Source: Phycisphaerales bacterium
Lineage (GTDB): Bacteria > Planctomycetota > Phycisphaerae > Phycisphaerales > SM1A02
NCBI GenBank assembly: GCA_029246705.1
Contig: JAQWMQ010000002.1
Span: 1-45,631, forward strand
Length of the DNA stretch: 45,631 nucleotides
Direction of reading: 5' to 3'
The position numbers and the translations under genes were made by a program. Under the pieces are notes generated by a model. The model was given only the letters and a program-made list of their open reading frames with translations, did not search any database and was not told where the DNA came from. Below are positions 1 to 9,507 of this stretch, piece by piece. Position 1 is the first letter of the stretch. Each line of letters opens with the position of its first letter.

Positions 1-130
1 ATCGAATCGGCGGTATCGGTGTGCCCATGGCACCCCGATCCCGTTCTTGAGCCAAAGACTCGAATCGACGCTCAGACGTCGATCGGCGCACCGCCCCTGA
101 GGGGTTGGTCCGTCAGGAGGAACGCCCCGC

Positions 131-2296
131 ATGAGTTTTCATCCCCGCCTGAGCGCACTTGCCTTCTCCGCGATGATCTGCCTGCCACTTGGCACCCTCG
201 GAACCTCCGAGCTCCAGGCGCAGTCGGATTCCGCCAGACAGTCGGCAAAGGATCCGACCACGTTGATGGAGGACTTCCTTCATTACGTCCGGATCGCGAA
301 GCCTGACCTGGCAGAAGCCGCTGGCAACGCCCTGATGGATTCAGGCGTGAGCGACTCGGATCTCGCGATGATCGTTTACGACAACAATCTCGAGGACAAG
401 CTGGTGAGCGTGTTGCAACGCGGTCGGCGCATGGAGGGGGTCAGTGATCTGGTCGCCGCCATCGAGACCCGCGTCGAGAAGGGCCGCATCGAACTCGCTC
501 GCAACCCCGAGCGCGTTCGCGAGGCCGTGAAGATGCTCACGGGAACCCTCAGGCAGAAGATGCTCGCGAAGGATCGACTGCTCGCCGCAGGCGAGTATGC
601 GGTCCCCGCGTTGCTCGAACCTATCATCAACGGCAAGGATCCCCAGCTCGAGGTCGCCTGCACCGCGGTCATCGAGGAGATCAAGCGACAGGCGGTCTTC
701 CCGCTCTGTGCCGCGCTCGGGGCCGTCGACGTGAACGGCCAGCGCAAGATCTGCAACATGCTCGGCGCGATCGGCTATCCCGCCGCCGAACCCTTCCTGC
801 TCCAGCTCGCCCAGGCGGACTCCACCCCGGATACCGTGAAGGCATCCGCGATGGCCGCGTTCAAGCGACTCGGTGGCACCTCGACCTCGGTCCCCAGTCA
901 GTTCGCGGCCCTCGGCCGCCGGTTCTTCGATGGACAGATGTCCCTCGTGGCCTGGCCCGGCGAGGCGTTCAACAACGTCTGGCACTACGACACCTACGCC
1001 GGCCTGACCCCGACTTCGGTCCCCACGCCGATCTACGGTGACGTCATGGCGATGACCATGGCCAAGACCGCCCTCGGCTACGACAAGGGGTCCCGGCAGG
1101 CCCTGGCCCTCTTCGTTGCAGCCGATCTTCGCCGTGAGAACGACCTGCCCGACGGTGGCACCGACCCGATCTTCGGTGGAAACCGCTACTCCCCTCAGTT
1201 CTTCGCGACTGCAGCGGGCACCAGCGTCGCCCAGGACGTCCTTTCCATGTCGGTCGACCGATACGACACCGCGCTGATTCGGGATGCGATCTCCGCGCTC
1301 TCGCAGACCACCGGTGCTTCCAACATCTTCGCCAGCGCTCGCCAGCCTCTTCTTGAATGCCTGCGCTACCCCGATCGACGCGTGCAGTACGACACCGCCC
1401 TGGTGATCGCCAGCGCACTGCCCCGGAAGAACTTCCCGGGTGACGACATCGTCGTGCCGCTGCTGGGCTCCGCGGTTCGGGACAGCGATGCCATGTACGG
1501 CATCATCGTCGCCACCAACGAAGAGGATCGTCGAACCTACGCCGGTGATCTCCAGAAGCTCGGATTCACCACCCTCAACGGTGGTCAGAACTACGCGGAC
1601 GTCCGCAATGAACTGGCTCGCGCCATCGGTCTCGACCTCGTGGTCATTCGTGGTGAGATCGACATGATCCGCGAGACCATCCAGGCGTTGCGTAACGACA
1701 ACCTGACTGCTGCGGTCCCCGTGATCGCGTCCGCCAACAACGCCGATCAGTCACAGCTCTCGACCGAGTTCTCCGATGACCGCGCAACGATCATCTGGAC
1801 CGCGGGCCGCGATGCGGATGCATTCGCCAGCGCCGTCGACCAGCTGCTGGACCGAACTGGTGGCGCCCGACTCTCGGAAGACGACGCCCTGGCCTACATG
1901 CTCGGTGCACTCGATGCCCTTCGTCATGTCGCCGTGGACGGCAACTCGGTGCTGGCGGTTTCCGAGGCGGAGACCGCGCTGCTGGAATCACTCGCCAGTC
2001 GTGACGGGCACGTTCGCCTGTTGGTGGCCGAAGTGGTCTCCCTGATCTCCGGATCGCGCAGCCAGCAGGCCCTGATCGACGTGGCTCTCGATGCCACCGG
2101 GAGCGACCAGATCGATCTTCTGGACCTGGTCGCCGCATCGGCTCGACGGTTCGGCAACAACGCTGCTCCCCGTCAGATCGACGCGCTTCGTACCTTGATC
2201 TCGAAGGCCACCGGCGACACCGCCGATGCGGCAGGACGTGCCTACGGTGCCCTCAACGTGGGTCCCGAAGAGACCGTCAAGCTGATCCTCGACTGA
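131..2296 (+). CDS. Secreted HEAT-repeat-like protein with a receiver-like segment
   Basis: This is a 721-residue exported protein of unknown function. The start is an ATG with a strong AGGAGG ten bases upstream. Residues 1-31 form a signal peptide ending near LQAQ. Residues about 60-260 and 600-721 are alpha-helical with repeated ALL/LI patterns, such as the stretch around PALLEPIINGKDPQLEVACTA, as in HEAT/ARM repeat proteins. Residues about 455-580 look different: an alternating beta/alpha stretch containing GIIVATNEEDRRTYAGDLQK, LDLVVIRGEID and VPVIASAN, which resembles a response-regulator receiver fold without a phosphoacceptor Asp at the expected strand end. Export plus helical repeats suggests a periplasmic or surface scaffold. 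The helical-repeat call is moderate and the receiver resemblance is weaker. A terminator follows the gene, so it appears to be transcribed alone. Confidence 0.8.
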   Translation: MSFHPRLSALAFSAMICLPLGTLGTSELQAQSDSARQSAKDPTTLMEDFLHYVRIAKPDLAEAAGNALMDSGVSDSDLAMIVYDNNLEDKLVSVLQRGRRMEGVSDLVAAIETRVEKGRIELARNPERVREAVKMLTGTLRQKMLAKDRLLAAGEYAVPALLEPIINGKDPQLEVACTAVIEEIKRQAVFPLCAALGAVDVNGQRKICNMLGAIGYPAAEPFLLQLAQADSTPDTVKASAMAAFKRLGGTSTSVPSQFAALGRRFFDGQMSLVAWPGEAFNNVWHYDTYAGLTPTSVPTPIYGDVMAMTMAKTALGYDKGSRQALALFVAADLRRENDLPDGGTDPIFGGNRYSPQFFATAAGTSVAQDVLSMSVDRYDTALIRDAISALSQTTGASNIFASARQPLLECLRYPDRRVQYDTALVIASALPRKNFPGDDIVVPLLGSAVRDSDAMYGIIVATNEEDRRTYAGDLQKLGFTTLNGGQNYADVRNELARAIGLDLVVIRGEIDMIRETIQALRNDNLTAAVPVIASANNADQSQLSTEFSDDRATIIWTAGRDADAFASAVDQLLDRTGGARLSEDDALAYMLGALDALRHVAVDGNSVLAVSEAETALLESLASRDGHVRLLVAEVVSLISGSRSQQALIDVALDATGSDQIDLLDLVAASARRFGNNAAPRQIDALRTLISKATGDTADAAGRAYGALNVGPEETVKLILD

Positions 2297-2330
2297 CCGT
2301 ACACCCGGCAGTCCTCGAACAGAAGCCAAG

Positions 2331-2373
2331 CCGGTCGTCGAACCCTAGGGGGGATCGACGGCCGGTTTCTTTC
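2331..2373 (+). terminator. Rho-independent terminator after the HEAT-like gene
   Basis: The arm at 2331-2341 pairs with 2355-2365 (11 bp, one G-T wobble). The loop contains CCCTAGGG, which could extend the structure. TTTCTTTC follows at 2366-2373. It lies 35 bases beyond the stop codon. Confidence 0.7.
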
Positions 2374-2431
2374 ATGGGCCTGAACCGCTAACATGCCGAC
2401 CCGCGTCGCGACCCCGGTTCGATGCGTGCAG

Positions 2432-2504
2432 GCCACCATAGCTCAGTTGGTAGAGCGAAGCTTTCGTAAAGCTTAGGTCCGCGGTTCGAGTCCGCGTGGT
2501 GGCT
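2432..2504 (+). tRNA. tRNA-Thr (anticodon CGT)
   Basis: A full cloverleaf can be drawn. The acceptor stem GCCACCA (2432-2438) pairs with TGGTGGC (2497-2503). The D stem is GCTC/GAGC. The anticodon stem AAGCT/AGCTT encloses the loop TTCGTAA, with CGT as anticodon, which reads threonine ACG codons. The T stem CGCGG/CCGCG carries the loop TTCGAGT. The discriminator base is T and no CCA is encoded; TTTCCC follows. Length is 73 bases. Confidence 0.95.
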
Positions 2505-2508
2505 TTTC

Positions 2509-2526
2509 CCCCTCCTCCGGGAGGGG
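2509..2526 (+). other. Short hairpin just 3' of tRNA-Thr
   Basis: CCCCTCC (2509-2515) pairs perfectly with GGAGGGG (2520-2526) around a TCCG loop, five bases after the tRNA end. It is preceded, not followed, by a T run. It could be a tRNA 3' processing or termination structure, or chance. I see nothing else in 2527-2619. Confidence 0.35.
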
Positions 2527-2619
2527 CTCCAGCCCAAATCACGAACGAATCATCGGAAGGTCCCGGCGGTGGCTGCGCGGTGTCTTGTGCACGAGCTTTA
2601 CGCACACTGGAGCATCAAC

Positions 2620-4911
2620 ATGACCATGTATACCTATGGATGGCGGGCTGCGGTTTCACTGGTTGCAGCCCTGGGACTCTCGAGCCTGGCGTGTTCGGAC
2701 ACCTTGACGGTGTGTTCATCGGGATGTGGCTACACCAGTATTCAAGCCGCTATCAACGACGCTTCGCACGGCGACGTGATCGAGATCTCGGCGGATACGT
2801 ATCGTCCCGCGACGAGGATCGACCTGAGAGGTCGGCGTGTCACGCTCCGAGGTGCGGTTGACGCACTTGGCAACCCGACCACCATCATCAGCGGCGATAC
2901 CGACAATGACGGTGAGGGCGATATTCAAGTCTTCGTCTGTCAACGCGGCGAGACCAATGCGACGATCTTCGAGAACCTCGTCATCCGAGACGGCAGTGCT
3001 GGCTGGGGTGGCGGGCTTCAACTTGATGGAACGAGCCCGCTGATCAGGAACTGTCACTTCCTGGACAATGGTGGACCCAGTGCCGGGTGGGGTCAGGGGG
3101 GTGGAGCGATCTCCGCGAAAAACGGCGCTTTCCCGAGGATCGAGGCTTGCCTGTTCAAGGGGAATGGTCAGGCATTTGGCGGCGCGATTTATGGATCGGC
3201 CCAAATTCGCAACTCTACGTTTCTCGAGAACGATGCGAGCGATAGTGCGGCTGCGCTGTATGGGGGGCCCTTCGATGTTGCCTACTGTCGATTCGAGGGC
3301 AATGCCTGTGGCCATGGTGAAGCGAGTGGTATTTCTGCGACGGCTGTCGAGTTCCGCCAGTCTTCGCAGCTCAGCGACTGTGATTTCAGTGGAAACCTCG
3401 ACACGTCGAACGATCCTGCGCTCGTGCTTGGGCCCTTGTCTTTCAGCATGAGTCACAGCGTCTCAAACTGCCGGTTCGAGCAGAACAATGGGAGCGGGCT
3501 CCTGATACTTGCAGGTGCAATGGTTTCAGACTGCACCGTCTCCAACAATGGCGGCTTCGGAATCATCGAAAGCGATTGGGTCAGCGAAGAGTACGCCCTC
3601 AAGCTCTCTGATTCGCTGGTCTGTGGAAATGCAGAAGGCCAAGTGGTTCTCCTTTCCGACGATCGCGGGCCTGAGGATTGGGACTTCGGGGGGAACTGCA
3701 TCGCCAGTATCTGTGACGACGACGATGGCGATGGTTCACCGGACATCGACAGCGATGGTGACGGCATGATCGACTGTGAGGATGTCTGCCCGTGGGATCC
3801 ATTCAACCGTGACGACGACGGCGACGGTATCCCCGACTGTATGGATCAATGCACGTATTATCCCGCGCCCTACAGTTGCTCTGATTTCGGCCAGACGATC
3901 TACGTTCCAGTAGGTGCGTCGATTCAGAATGCCATCGACATGGTTCCCGAGTATGGGACGGTTCGTCTACTCGCTGGTGTACATCGGCTCGAAAGGACAG
4001 TCGAGGTCTACGAGAAGGTCGTCGACCTGGTGGGTGAAACCGGTGCAGTCCTCAGTGGTGACTTCGATGGTGACGGCATCGCTGATGTTGAAATTCTCCG
4101 ACTGATGGATGTATTCGATCGCATGAACGTGCGAAACCTGAGCTTCCGGCACGGACGTTCGTCCAACGTGTTCGGAGGAGGAGCGGTGTACGTGGATGAT
4201 GCACTGGTGAACTTCCAGGAGTGCGCTTTCCAACGGAACGAGGGGAATCTGGGTGGTGCGATCTATGTCTGCAATTCCCGTGACGTTGATTTCACCGCTT
4301 GCGTGTTCACTGCGAATCAGGCGATTACCGATGGTGGCGCGGTCTACGTGCAGAATTCCATTGATGCGACCTTCAGAACGTGCACCTTCATCGACAACAC
4401 CGCTGGTAATGGTGGGGCGATCAAGGTTCTGGACGCTGATGCATACGTTCACGCGTGCGTTCTTGAACGCAATCGTGCAACGAGTGGACAGGGTGGTGGT
4501 CTTGCGGCGGACCTAACGGGCACGTTCTCGGTTCAGGACACCTACTTCTGTGGCAATCTGCCATTGCCGGTCGATGGCCCGTGCACGTATCTGGGCGGCA
4601 ATCTCTTCGGCCTTATCTTCGGCCTTCCAGGGGAGTGCTCGGAGAATTCCGAGGGCGGCTCCGACGGTCAGAACGGTGGTGGTAGCAGCGAGAACGACCA
4701 CGATGCGGACGACAACGCTTCGGGCAATGACTCCGGGGGCAACGACTCTGCGGACAATGGCCAGGATTCCAGCAATGGTGATCTCGGCGGTGGCGGTCTG
4801 CCTGGCCGAGGTGGCCGGGGTACCCGTGGGAGTGGCGGCGGGAGCGGCGGTGGTGGCGGTAGCCGTGGCGGCAACGGCGAGCGTCCGGAACGACCTGCCC
4901 GCAACGGTTGA
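2620..4911 (+). CDS. Secreted double right-handed beta-helix protein with Gly/Arg-rich tail
   Basis: A 763-residue exported protein. I chose the ATG at 2620 because it opens a signal peptide (hydrophobic core [13 protein letters not shown]) with TGGAG just upstream. Domain A, about residues 30-355, begins [19 protein letters not shown] and has repeated N-C-x-F coils ([19 protein letters not shown]), typical of pectate-lyase-like parallel beta-helices. Residues about 360-420 are Asp-rich calcium loops ([29 protein letters not shown]), like thrombospondin type 3 repeats. Domain B, about 425-675, restarts with [19 protein letters not shown]. The tail, about 680-763, is Asn/Asp/Ser-rich and then Gly/Arg-rich, replacing the twin EF-hand tag of its relatives. 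It is a tandem paralogue of the next gene. No catalytic residues are recognised; it may be a structural or adhesive surface protein. GC looks lower than in neighbouring genes. Confidence 0.85.
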   Translation: MTMYTYGWRAAVSLVAALGLSSLACSDTLTVCSSGCGYTSIQAAINDASHGDVIEISADTYRPATRIDLRGRRVTLRGAVDALGNPTTIISGDTDNDGEGDIQVFVCQRGETNATIFENLVIRDGSAGWGGGLQLDGTSPLIRNCHFLDNGGPSAGWGQGGGAISAKNGAFPRIEACLFKGNGQAFGGAIYGSAQIRNSTFLENDASDSAAALYGGPFDVAYCRFEGNACGHGEASGISATAVEFRQSSQLSDCDFSGNLDTSNDPALVLGPLSFSMSHSVSNCRFEQNNGSGLLILAGAMVSDCTVSNNGGFGIIESDWVSEEYALKLSDSLVCGNAEGQVVLLSDDRGPEDWDFGGNCIASICDDDDGDGSPDIDSDGDGMIDCEDVCPWDPFNRDDDGDGIPDCMDQCTYYPAPYSCSDFGQTIYVPVGASIQNAIDMVPEYGTVRLLAGVHRLERTVEVYEKVVDLVGETGAVLSGDFDGDGIADVEILRLMDVFDRMNVRNLSFRHGRSSNVFGGGAVYVDDALVNFQECAFQRNEGNLGGAIYVCNSRDVDFTACVFTANQAITDGGAVYVQNSIDATFRTCTFIDNTAGNGGAIKVLDADAYVHACVLERNRATSGQGGGLAADLTGTFSVQDTYFCGNLPLPVDGPCTYLGGNLFGLIFGLPGECSENSEGGSDGQNGGGSSENDHDADDNASGNDSGGNDSADNGQDSSNGDLGGGGLPGRGGRGTRGSGGGSGGGGGSRGGNGERPERPARNG

Positions 4912-4941
4912 TCCACGAAGAGTCCGTACCGCATCGAGAAA

Positions 4942-4980
4942 ACGGCTCCGCCATCCGGCGGGGCCGTTGTCGTCTTTCTG
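4942..4980 (+). terminator. Rho-independent terminator between the tandem beta-helix genes
   Basis: ACGGCTCCGCC (4942-4952) pairs with GGCGGGGCCGT (4957-4967), an 11-bp stem with one wobble and a 4-base loop. The T-rich TGTCGTCTTTCT follows. It separates the two paralogues into different transcripts. Confidence 0.65.
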
Positions 4981-5065
4981 GGATGTCCGGTCGGAAGACT
5001 CGGCGCCTTCCTGCGCGGTTACCAGCAGACAGTCATTCATCCAACCATCTTCCGGAGTCTCGCCC

Positions 5066-7621
5066 ATGTCCATTACCACCCGATGCCCAGTGTTCTCAGG
5101 TGTTTTTTGTGCGTTACTCGCCATCATGGCCTGCACCGCACCTGCCCTGGCCACCACGTACTACGTGAGTCTTGGTGGTAGTGCGGAGAACTCGGGACTG
5201 AGTCCTGCCGAGCCGATGTATCCGCTTCTCGTCGCGATCGATACCGCAAGTGACGGTGACGTCATCTTGATCGGCAACGGTCATTACGACAACATGCCGA
5301 TCGACACGATGGGCAAGGCACTGACCTTCCGCGGCACGATCGGGGGAGGGCAGCCGACGTCGTTCTGGGCCGATGGCGACCACGACGGGGTCGGTGACAA
5401 CCAGATCCTCTTCTGTACGAGTGGCGAAACGAGCGCGACGCGCTTCGAGGACATCCAGTTCAACCGCGGTGGTGCCCTCTGGGGCGCACACGGTGGGGCG
5501 GTCCACATCGACGGGTCTTCGCCCACGTTCGTCAGGTGTTCCTTCGACAGCTGCCATGCCACTGGAAACGGAGGGGCGATCTACGTCGGTCAGAGCAGTG
5601 CGCCGACCTTCGAGGACTGCAGTTTCTCGAGCAATGCTTCCAACCTGGGCGGCGCGATCTACGTCGATCCCGCTTCGAGTGGGAGCACTCGAAGCACGGT
5701 CACCCTGAGGAATTGTTCGTTCTGGGCCAACGCGGCACGCTCAGGCGGTGCGATCAAGGGCAGCGGCATGTTCGAGATCCGTGACTCGATCTTCGAGGAG
5801 AACACCGTCGATGCCGATACCGGAGCTGCAATCGACATCGAGGATCCACTCGGTCACTCCATGGTGATCATGTGCCAGTTCCTCCGTAATGACGGGCCCA
5901 GTGCCGCAGCCGTGGTGGCCGAGGGAACCTACGTCTACCTCAGTCACTTCGAGGAGAATCCGATCGGCCTCGTGATCGAGAATGAAGGCGAGGCACGCGA
6001 GTGCACCTTCGAGCGCAACACCGAGGATGGACTCCGGGCGACGACGCTGAGCAGTTTCGATGCGGGACTGATCATCGTTCGTGACAGCATCTTCAGGAAT
6101 AACCAGATGGGATCCGTGCGCGCCGAGTCACATGACGAACTCTGGATCACGGGGTGCGAGTTCGTGGACAACGGTCGTCGCCTGGGCTACCACCATGAAA
6201 GCACGCTTGTCGTCCGTGATCTCACTGGTGGGTCCGTCCTGATCCAGGACTGCTTCTTCAGCGACAACGAGGGGGGTGCTATCCAGACGAACACGATCTC
6301 CGACATCACCATACATTCCTGCGAAATCCGCGATAACAGGGGCGTGGGCGTCGGCATGATCGGCAATGGCTCCGAACTCATGTACACCAAGATCTGCGGA
6401 AGCGAGCGCGGGCAGGTCGTCGACCAGTTCGGTGTCATGTACGAGGTGGCTGATGGCTCGCAGCCCTGGGACCTTGCCGACAACTGCTTCATGTTCGATT
6501 GCAACATGGACAGCGATGCGGATGGCATTCCCGACTGCGATGACCCCTGTCCGACTATTCCCGCACCCTACGGCTGCGATGGACCGAATGTCGTCATCGT
6601 GCCCGTTGGCTGGCCGATCCAACCTGCGATCGATCTCGTGCCCGACGGTGGCATGGTCATCCTCGAAGAGGGTGAACATCTGATCCTGGACACGCTCGAG
6701 TTTGGCGAGAAGACCATCGTGATGCAGGGGCCCGAGCCCGATTCAGACGGCAGGCCGCGCGCGACCCTCAATGGTGACTACAACCATGATGGAATCGGTG
6801 ACCGACAGATCCTTCGCATCACCGGGGGTCAGGACCAGCTGGCCCTGATCAGGTACATCGCCTTCGCCAACGGCGCGGCGGTCGATGGTGGTGGTGTCTA
6901 CATCGAACGGTCAGGTCCGCGATTCAGTTACTGCCTCTTCATCAACTGCCAGGCGAGCGGAAGCGGCGGCGCGGCATTCATTCGCGGTGGAGGTCTCATG
7001 CCGCACTTCCACCACTGCTGGTTCGAGAACAACTCGGCGGTCGAGGATGGTGGTGCGGTCGCCGCGGCAAGCGGACAGGAACTGCCCGCGGGCCCGGTCC
7101 AGTTCAGCGATTCCATCTTCCTGCTGAACACGTCGACCAATGGTGGTGCGATCGCAAATCGACTCACGGACATCGCCGGCGCATCGGTGCAGGTCTCCGG
7201 GTCCACCTTCGATGACAACTCGGCCGCCCATGGTGGTGCCGTCTTCACGGCCGATTTCGCCAATACCGAGTTCTCCGGCAGTCGCCTGCGCAACAACGTC
7301 GCGACCATCGGCCAGGGCGGCGGCGTCCAGGCCGGGCTGGGCTCCGGACACATCCTCCAGAACACGCTGTTCTGCGGCAACCAGCCCGCGCATGTGGATG
7401 GCAGCTGGCTCAACCAGGGTGGCAACGTCTTCGACCTGGGTTGCCAGGAGGAGACCTCCGCCGACCTCAACGAGGATGGTGTCGTCGACGGGCAGGATCT
7501 CGGTGCGCTCATCGGCGCCTGGGGGCCATGTCTCGGCCAGGACTGCGATGCGGACCTTGATGGTGATGGGGAGGTCGGCGGTCAGGATCTGGCGATGCTG
7601 ATCGGCGCCTGGACCCAGTGA
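5066..7621 (+). CDS. Secreted double beta-helix protein with C-terminal twin EF-hand (dockerin-like) tag
   Basis: An 851-residue exported protein with the architecture of the preceding gene. The frame is open for more than 500 bases upstream, but the ATG at 5066 is chosen because it starts a clear signal peptide (core [17 protein letters not shown]). Domain A, about residues 30-470, contains [15 protein letters not shown] and many G-G-A-I-x-V coils ([17 protein letters not shown]). A calcium-loop linker, [15 protein letters not shown], lies near residue 490. Domain B, about 510-790, restarts with [20 protein letters not shown]. The last 60 residues hold two EF-hand-like units ([20 protein letters not shown] and [20 protein letters not shown]) separated by a Cys pair. 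Such tags are common on exported Phycisphaerae proteins; their partner is not known to me. No hydrolase active site is recognised. Confidence 0.88.
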   Translation: MSITTRCPVFSGVFCALLAIMACTAPALATTYYVSLGGSAENSGLSPAEPMYPLLVAIDTASDGDVILIGNGHYDNMPIDTMGKALTFRGTIGGGQPTSFWADGDHDGVGDNQILFCTSGETSATRFEDIQFNRGGALWGAHGGAVHIDGSSPTFVRCSFDSCHATGNGGAIYVGQSSAPTFEDCSFSSNASNLGGAIYVDPASSGSTRSTVTLRNCSFWANAARSGGAIKGSGMFEIRDSIFEENTVDADTGAAIDIEDPLGHSMVIMCQFLRNDGPSAAAVVAEGTYVYLSHFEENPIGLVIENEGEARECTFERNTEDGLRATTLSSFDAGLIIVRDSIFRNNQMGSVRAESHDELWITGCEFVDNGRRLGYHHESTLVVRDLTGGSVLIQDCFFSDNEGGAIQTNTISDITIHSCEIRDNRGVGVGMIGNGSELMYTKICGSERGQVVDQFGVMYEVADGSQPWDLADNCFMFDCNMDSDADGIPDCDDPCPTIPAPYGCDGPNVVIVPVGWPIQPAIDLVPDGGMVILEEGEHLILDTLEFGEKTIVMQGPEPDSDGRPRATLNGDYNHDGIGDRQILRITGGQDQLALIRYIAFANGAAVDGGGVYIERSGPRFSYCLFINCQASGSGGAAFIRGGGLMPHFHHCWFENNSAVEDGGAVAAASGQELPAGPVQFSDSIFLLNTSTNGGAIANRLTDIAGASVQVSGSTFDDNSAAHGGAVFTADFANTEFSGSRLRNNVATIGQGGGVQAGLGSGHILQNTLFCGNQPAHVDGSWLNQGGNVFDLGCQEETSADLNEDGVVDGQDLGALIGAWGPCLGQDCDADLDGDGEVGGQDLAMLIGAWTQ

Positions 7622-7670
7622 GCGGGTGCGACCCGGATCCCCGGTCCGTTTCGAATCTCTGAGTTCGAGG

Positions 7671-7706
7671 AAGACGACCCCGCAGGCTGCGGGGTCGTCT
7701 TCTTTC
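7671..7706. terminator. Bidirectional terminator between convergent genes
   Basis: A perfect 14-bp inverted repeat (7671-7684 with 7688-7701, 3-base loop GGC) is followed by CTTTCT on the plus strand. It lies between the stop of the plus-strand beta-helix gene and the end of the minus-strand porin-like gene, so it can serve both. Confidence 0.75.
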
Positions 7707-7727
7707 TGCCGTGAAGGACAAGCGCGT

Positions 7728-8249
7728 TCAGAATTCGATTCGAAGATTGAGACCGCTCACCAGTCCGCCCTGCTCCCGGTCGTCCATGGTCGGTCCGGAC
7801 ATGAGGTACTGGATGTCACCTTGTACGGTCATGTTCGGTGCCAGCTGCCAGCCGTAGTATCCACCGACCGCGTACTCCTGCTCCAGTGCCGGACCGAACC
7901 TCGATTCACTCGTGCGCGAGAATCCACCGATCATGCCGAATCGATCCTCGGGTCGATCCCACCATTCGCCGTGGGTCACGCTGGCGATCCGGTAGCGCGT
8001 GGTCTGGACCGGCCAGTACTCGGGGGTGGCGTCGAAGCCACCCTGTAACATCAGGTCCAGCTCGGGGGCCAGCTGCAGACCCCGGTCGGAATCGATGACG
8101 CCATCGGAACCTCGCGAGACCGCACCTGGTCGTTCCTCCGGTAGCGATCGTTCAACCTGTTCAAGCAGGTCGAATGCGGCAGCTGGTGCCGCGAACGTCA
8201 GTGCAAGCGAGGCCATTCTCGGAGCCAGTGTGAAGGCGTTTCGGGTCAT
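7728..8249 (-). CDS. Short OprB-like outer-membrane porin domain protein
   Basis: A 173-residue exported protein. The start at 8249 is set by AGGAGG seven bases upstream, although the frame stays open further 5'. A signal peptide covers about residues 1-26 (core MASLALTFAAPAAA). The rest resembles the C-terminal half of carbohydrate-selective OprB porins: a central RFGMIGGFSRT strand, then GGYYGWQLAPNMTVQGDIQY, and a final strand GLVSGLNLRIEF ending in Phe, the usual C-terminal outer-membrane barrel signal. OprB proteins are normally around 400 residues or more, so this is either a short barrel that must oligomerise or the surviving part of a decayed porin. It is transcribed divergently from the sugar isomerase-like gene, 82 bases apart. 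The reading frame is certain enough; the family is a moderate call. Confidence 0.7.
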   Translation of the reverse strand: MTRNAFTLAPRMASLALTFAAPAAAFDLLEQVERSLPEERPGAVSRGSDGVIDSDRGLQLAPELDLMLQGGFDATPEYWPVQTTRYRIASVTHGEWWDRPEDRFGMIGGFSRTSESRFGPALEQEYAVGGYYGWQLAPNMTVQGDIQYLMSGPTMDDREQGGLVSGLNLRIEF

Positions 8250-8256
8250 CTCATAC

Positions 8257-8262
8257 CCTCCT
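8257..8262 (-). promoter_or_regulatory. Shine-Dalgarno AGGAGG deciding the porin start
   Basis: The minus strand reads AGGAGG, seven bases before ATG at 8249. The frame continues upstream to another ATG at 8357 with no such site, so the shorter protein with its signal peptide is preferred. Confidence 0.75.
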
Positions 8263-8331
8263 GAACCACCTTCTACGGACGTACTGGGGGGCGGGTTCGG
8301 CAAAATAGGGGCGCTCGGGTAGGCTTCGAGC

Positions 8332-9159
8332 ATGGCTGAACCATCTCCAAACGGCATTTCACTCGCTCAGTGGTCACTCCACCGGGAGCTTCGGGCCGGC
8401 AAGCTCGACCCGATCGATTTCCCCCGGATTACCCGCGAGGTCTTCGGACTCGATGCGGTCGAGTACGTCAACAGTTTCTATCGCCCCTGGGCGACCGACG
8501 AGGCGTACTTCACCCGACTGCGCCGACGCTGCGACGAGATCGGCGTCCGCAGCCTGCTGATCATGTGTGATGGTGAAGGTGCACTCGGTGATGCCAATGA
8601 AGCCGCACGGAAGAAGGCGGTCGAGAACCATCGCAAGTGGCTCGTGGCCGCGCGCATCCTCGGTTGCCATGCGATCCGGGTGAATGCACAGTCCAGCGGA
8701 AGCTACGAAGAGCAGGTCGAACGTGCCGCCAACGGGCTCACCCGACTCGGTGAACTGGCCGAGCCCTACAAGCTCGACGTGATCGTCGAGAACCACGGTG
8801 GCCTCAGTTCCAACGGCGCATGGCTCGCAAGCGTCATGAAGACCGTGGGACGACCCAACGTCGGCACCCTGCCCGATTTCGGCAACTTCAATCTCGGTGG
8901 CGACAAGTGGTACGACCGCTACAAGGGGGTCGAGGAACTGATGCCGTATGCGAAGGCGGTCAGTGCGAAGAGCCATGAGTTCGATGCCGAGGGCAACGAG
9001 GTGCGGACCGACTACCCGCGCATGATGAAGATCGTCCGCAAGGCCGGCTACACCGGCTACGTGGGCATCGAGTGGGAGGGCGGCTCGCCGTCCGAGCGCG
9101 AAGGCATCCTCCTGACCAAACGCCTCCTGGAGCGTTGCGGCTGCGTTGCCGGCGTCTGA
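8332..9159 (+). CDS. Sugar phosphate isomerase/epimerase-like TIM barrel (AP endonuclease 2 family)
   Basis: A 275-residue cytoplasmic protein without a signal peptide. It shows the xylose isomerase-like TIM barrel pattern: GISLAQWSLHRELRAG at the start, EYVNSFYRP (strand 2), LLIMCDGEG (strand 3), CHAIRVNAQSSGS (strand 4), DVIVENHGGLSSNG (strand 5, with a likely metal-ligand Glu), GTLPDFGNFNLG (strand 6, likely Asp ligand), VSAKSHEFD (strand 7, likely His) and VGIEWEGGSPSEREGI (strand 8, Glu). These ligands suggest a divalent-metal sugar isomerase or epimerase; the substrate cannot be read. Many planctomycetes carry multiple copies used in catabolism of unusual sugars. It is divergent from the OprB-like gene, which could admit its substrate. 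The ATG at 8332 has only a weak ribosome site. Confidence 0.85.
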   Translation: MAEPSPNGISLAQWSLHRELRAGKLDPIDFPRITREVFGLDAVEYVNSFYRPWATDEAYFTRLRRRCDEIGVRSLLIMCDGEGALGDANEAARKKAVENHRKWLVAARILGCHAIRVNAQSSGSYEEQVERAANGLTRLGELAEPYKLDVIVENHGGLSSNGAWLASVMKTVGRPNVGTLPDFGNFNLGGDKWYDRYKGVEELMPYAKAVSAKSHEFDAEGNEVRTDYPRMMKIVRKAGYTGYVGIEWEGGSPSEREGILLTKRLLERCGCVAGV

Positions 9160-9228
9160 GGATCCCGACATCGATATTTGCTGGTGCCCGGATCGGGTCC
9201 CGGCCGATGAAGGGGCTGGAGCCGTGGC

Positions 9229-9507
9229 TTGACCGAGAGTGGAACGAAACGTGCGGGTTACTTCCGTGCCAACCTCGCCTGGATCGTCGGATTGCTGACG
9301 ATCTGGGCGTTCGTTTCGTTCGGGTGCGGGATCATCCTCGCCCCCTGGCTGAACAACTGGATGCTCCCCGGGACGCAGTACCCGCTGGGGTTCTGGTTCG
9401 CCCAGCAGGGCTCGATCTACGTGTTCGTTTTGCTGATCGTGATCTACGTCCTCGCGATGAACCGGCTCGACCGGAAGTTCGGCGTCGCCGAAGAGGATGA
9501 TGCATGA
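9229..9507 (+). CDS. DUF4212 small subunit of sodium:solute symporter
   Basis: A 92-residue membrane protein with two hydrophobic segments, about residues 13-35 (ANLAWIVGLLTIWAFVSFGC) and 54-76 (FAQQGSIYVFVLLIVIYVLA). It matches the family of small proteins encoded just upstream of VC_2705-type sodium:solute symporters, usually 80-95 residues. The start is TTG at 9229, with GGAG eight bases upstream; no in-frame ATG fits. Its end overlaps the large subunit start (ATGA at 9504-9507), which implies translational coupling. It probably stabilises or modulates the large transporter subunit. Confidence 0.88.
   Translation: MTESGTKRAGYFRANLAWIVGLLTIWAFVSFGCGIILAPWLNNWMLPGTQYPLGFWFAQQGSIYVFVLLIVIYVLAMNRLDRKFGVAEEDDA

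Noticed and set aside
2432-2619. tRNA-Thr considered as an integration site for a mobile element
   Set aside because: No integrase gene and no repeat of the tRNA 3' end are visible downstream.
4550-5065. Upstream extension of the second beta-helix gene
   Set aside because: It overlaps the previous gene and a terminator, and would bury the signal peptide inside the protein.
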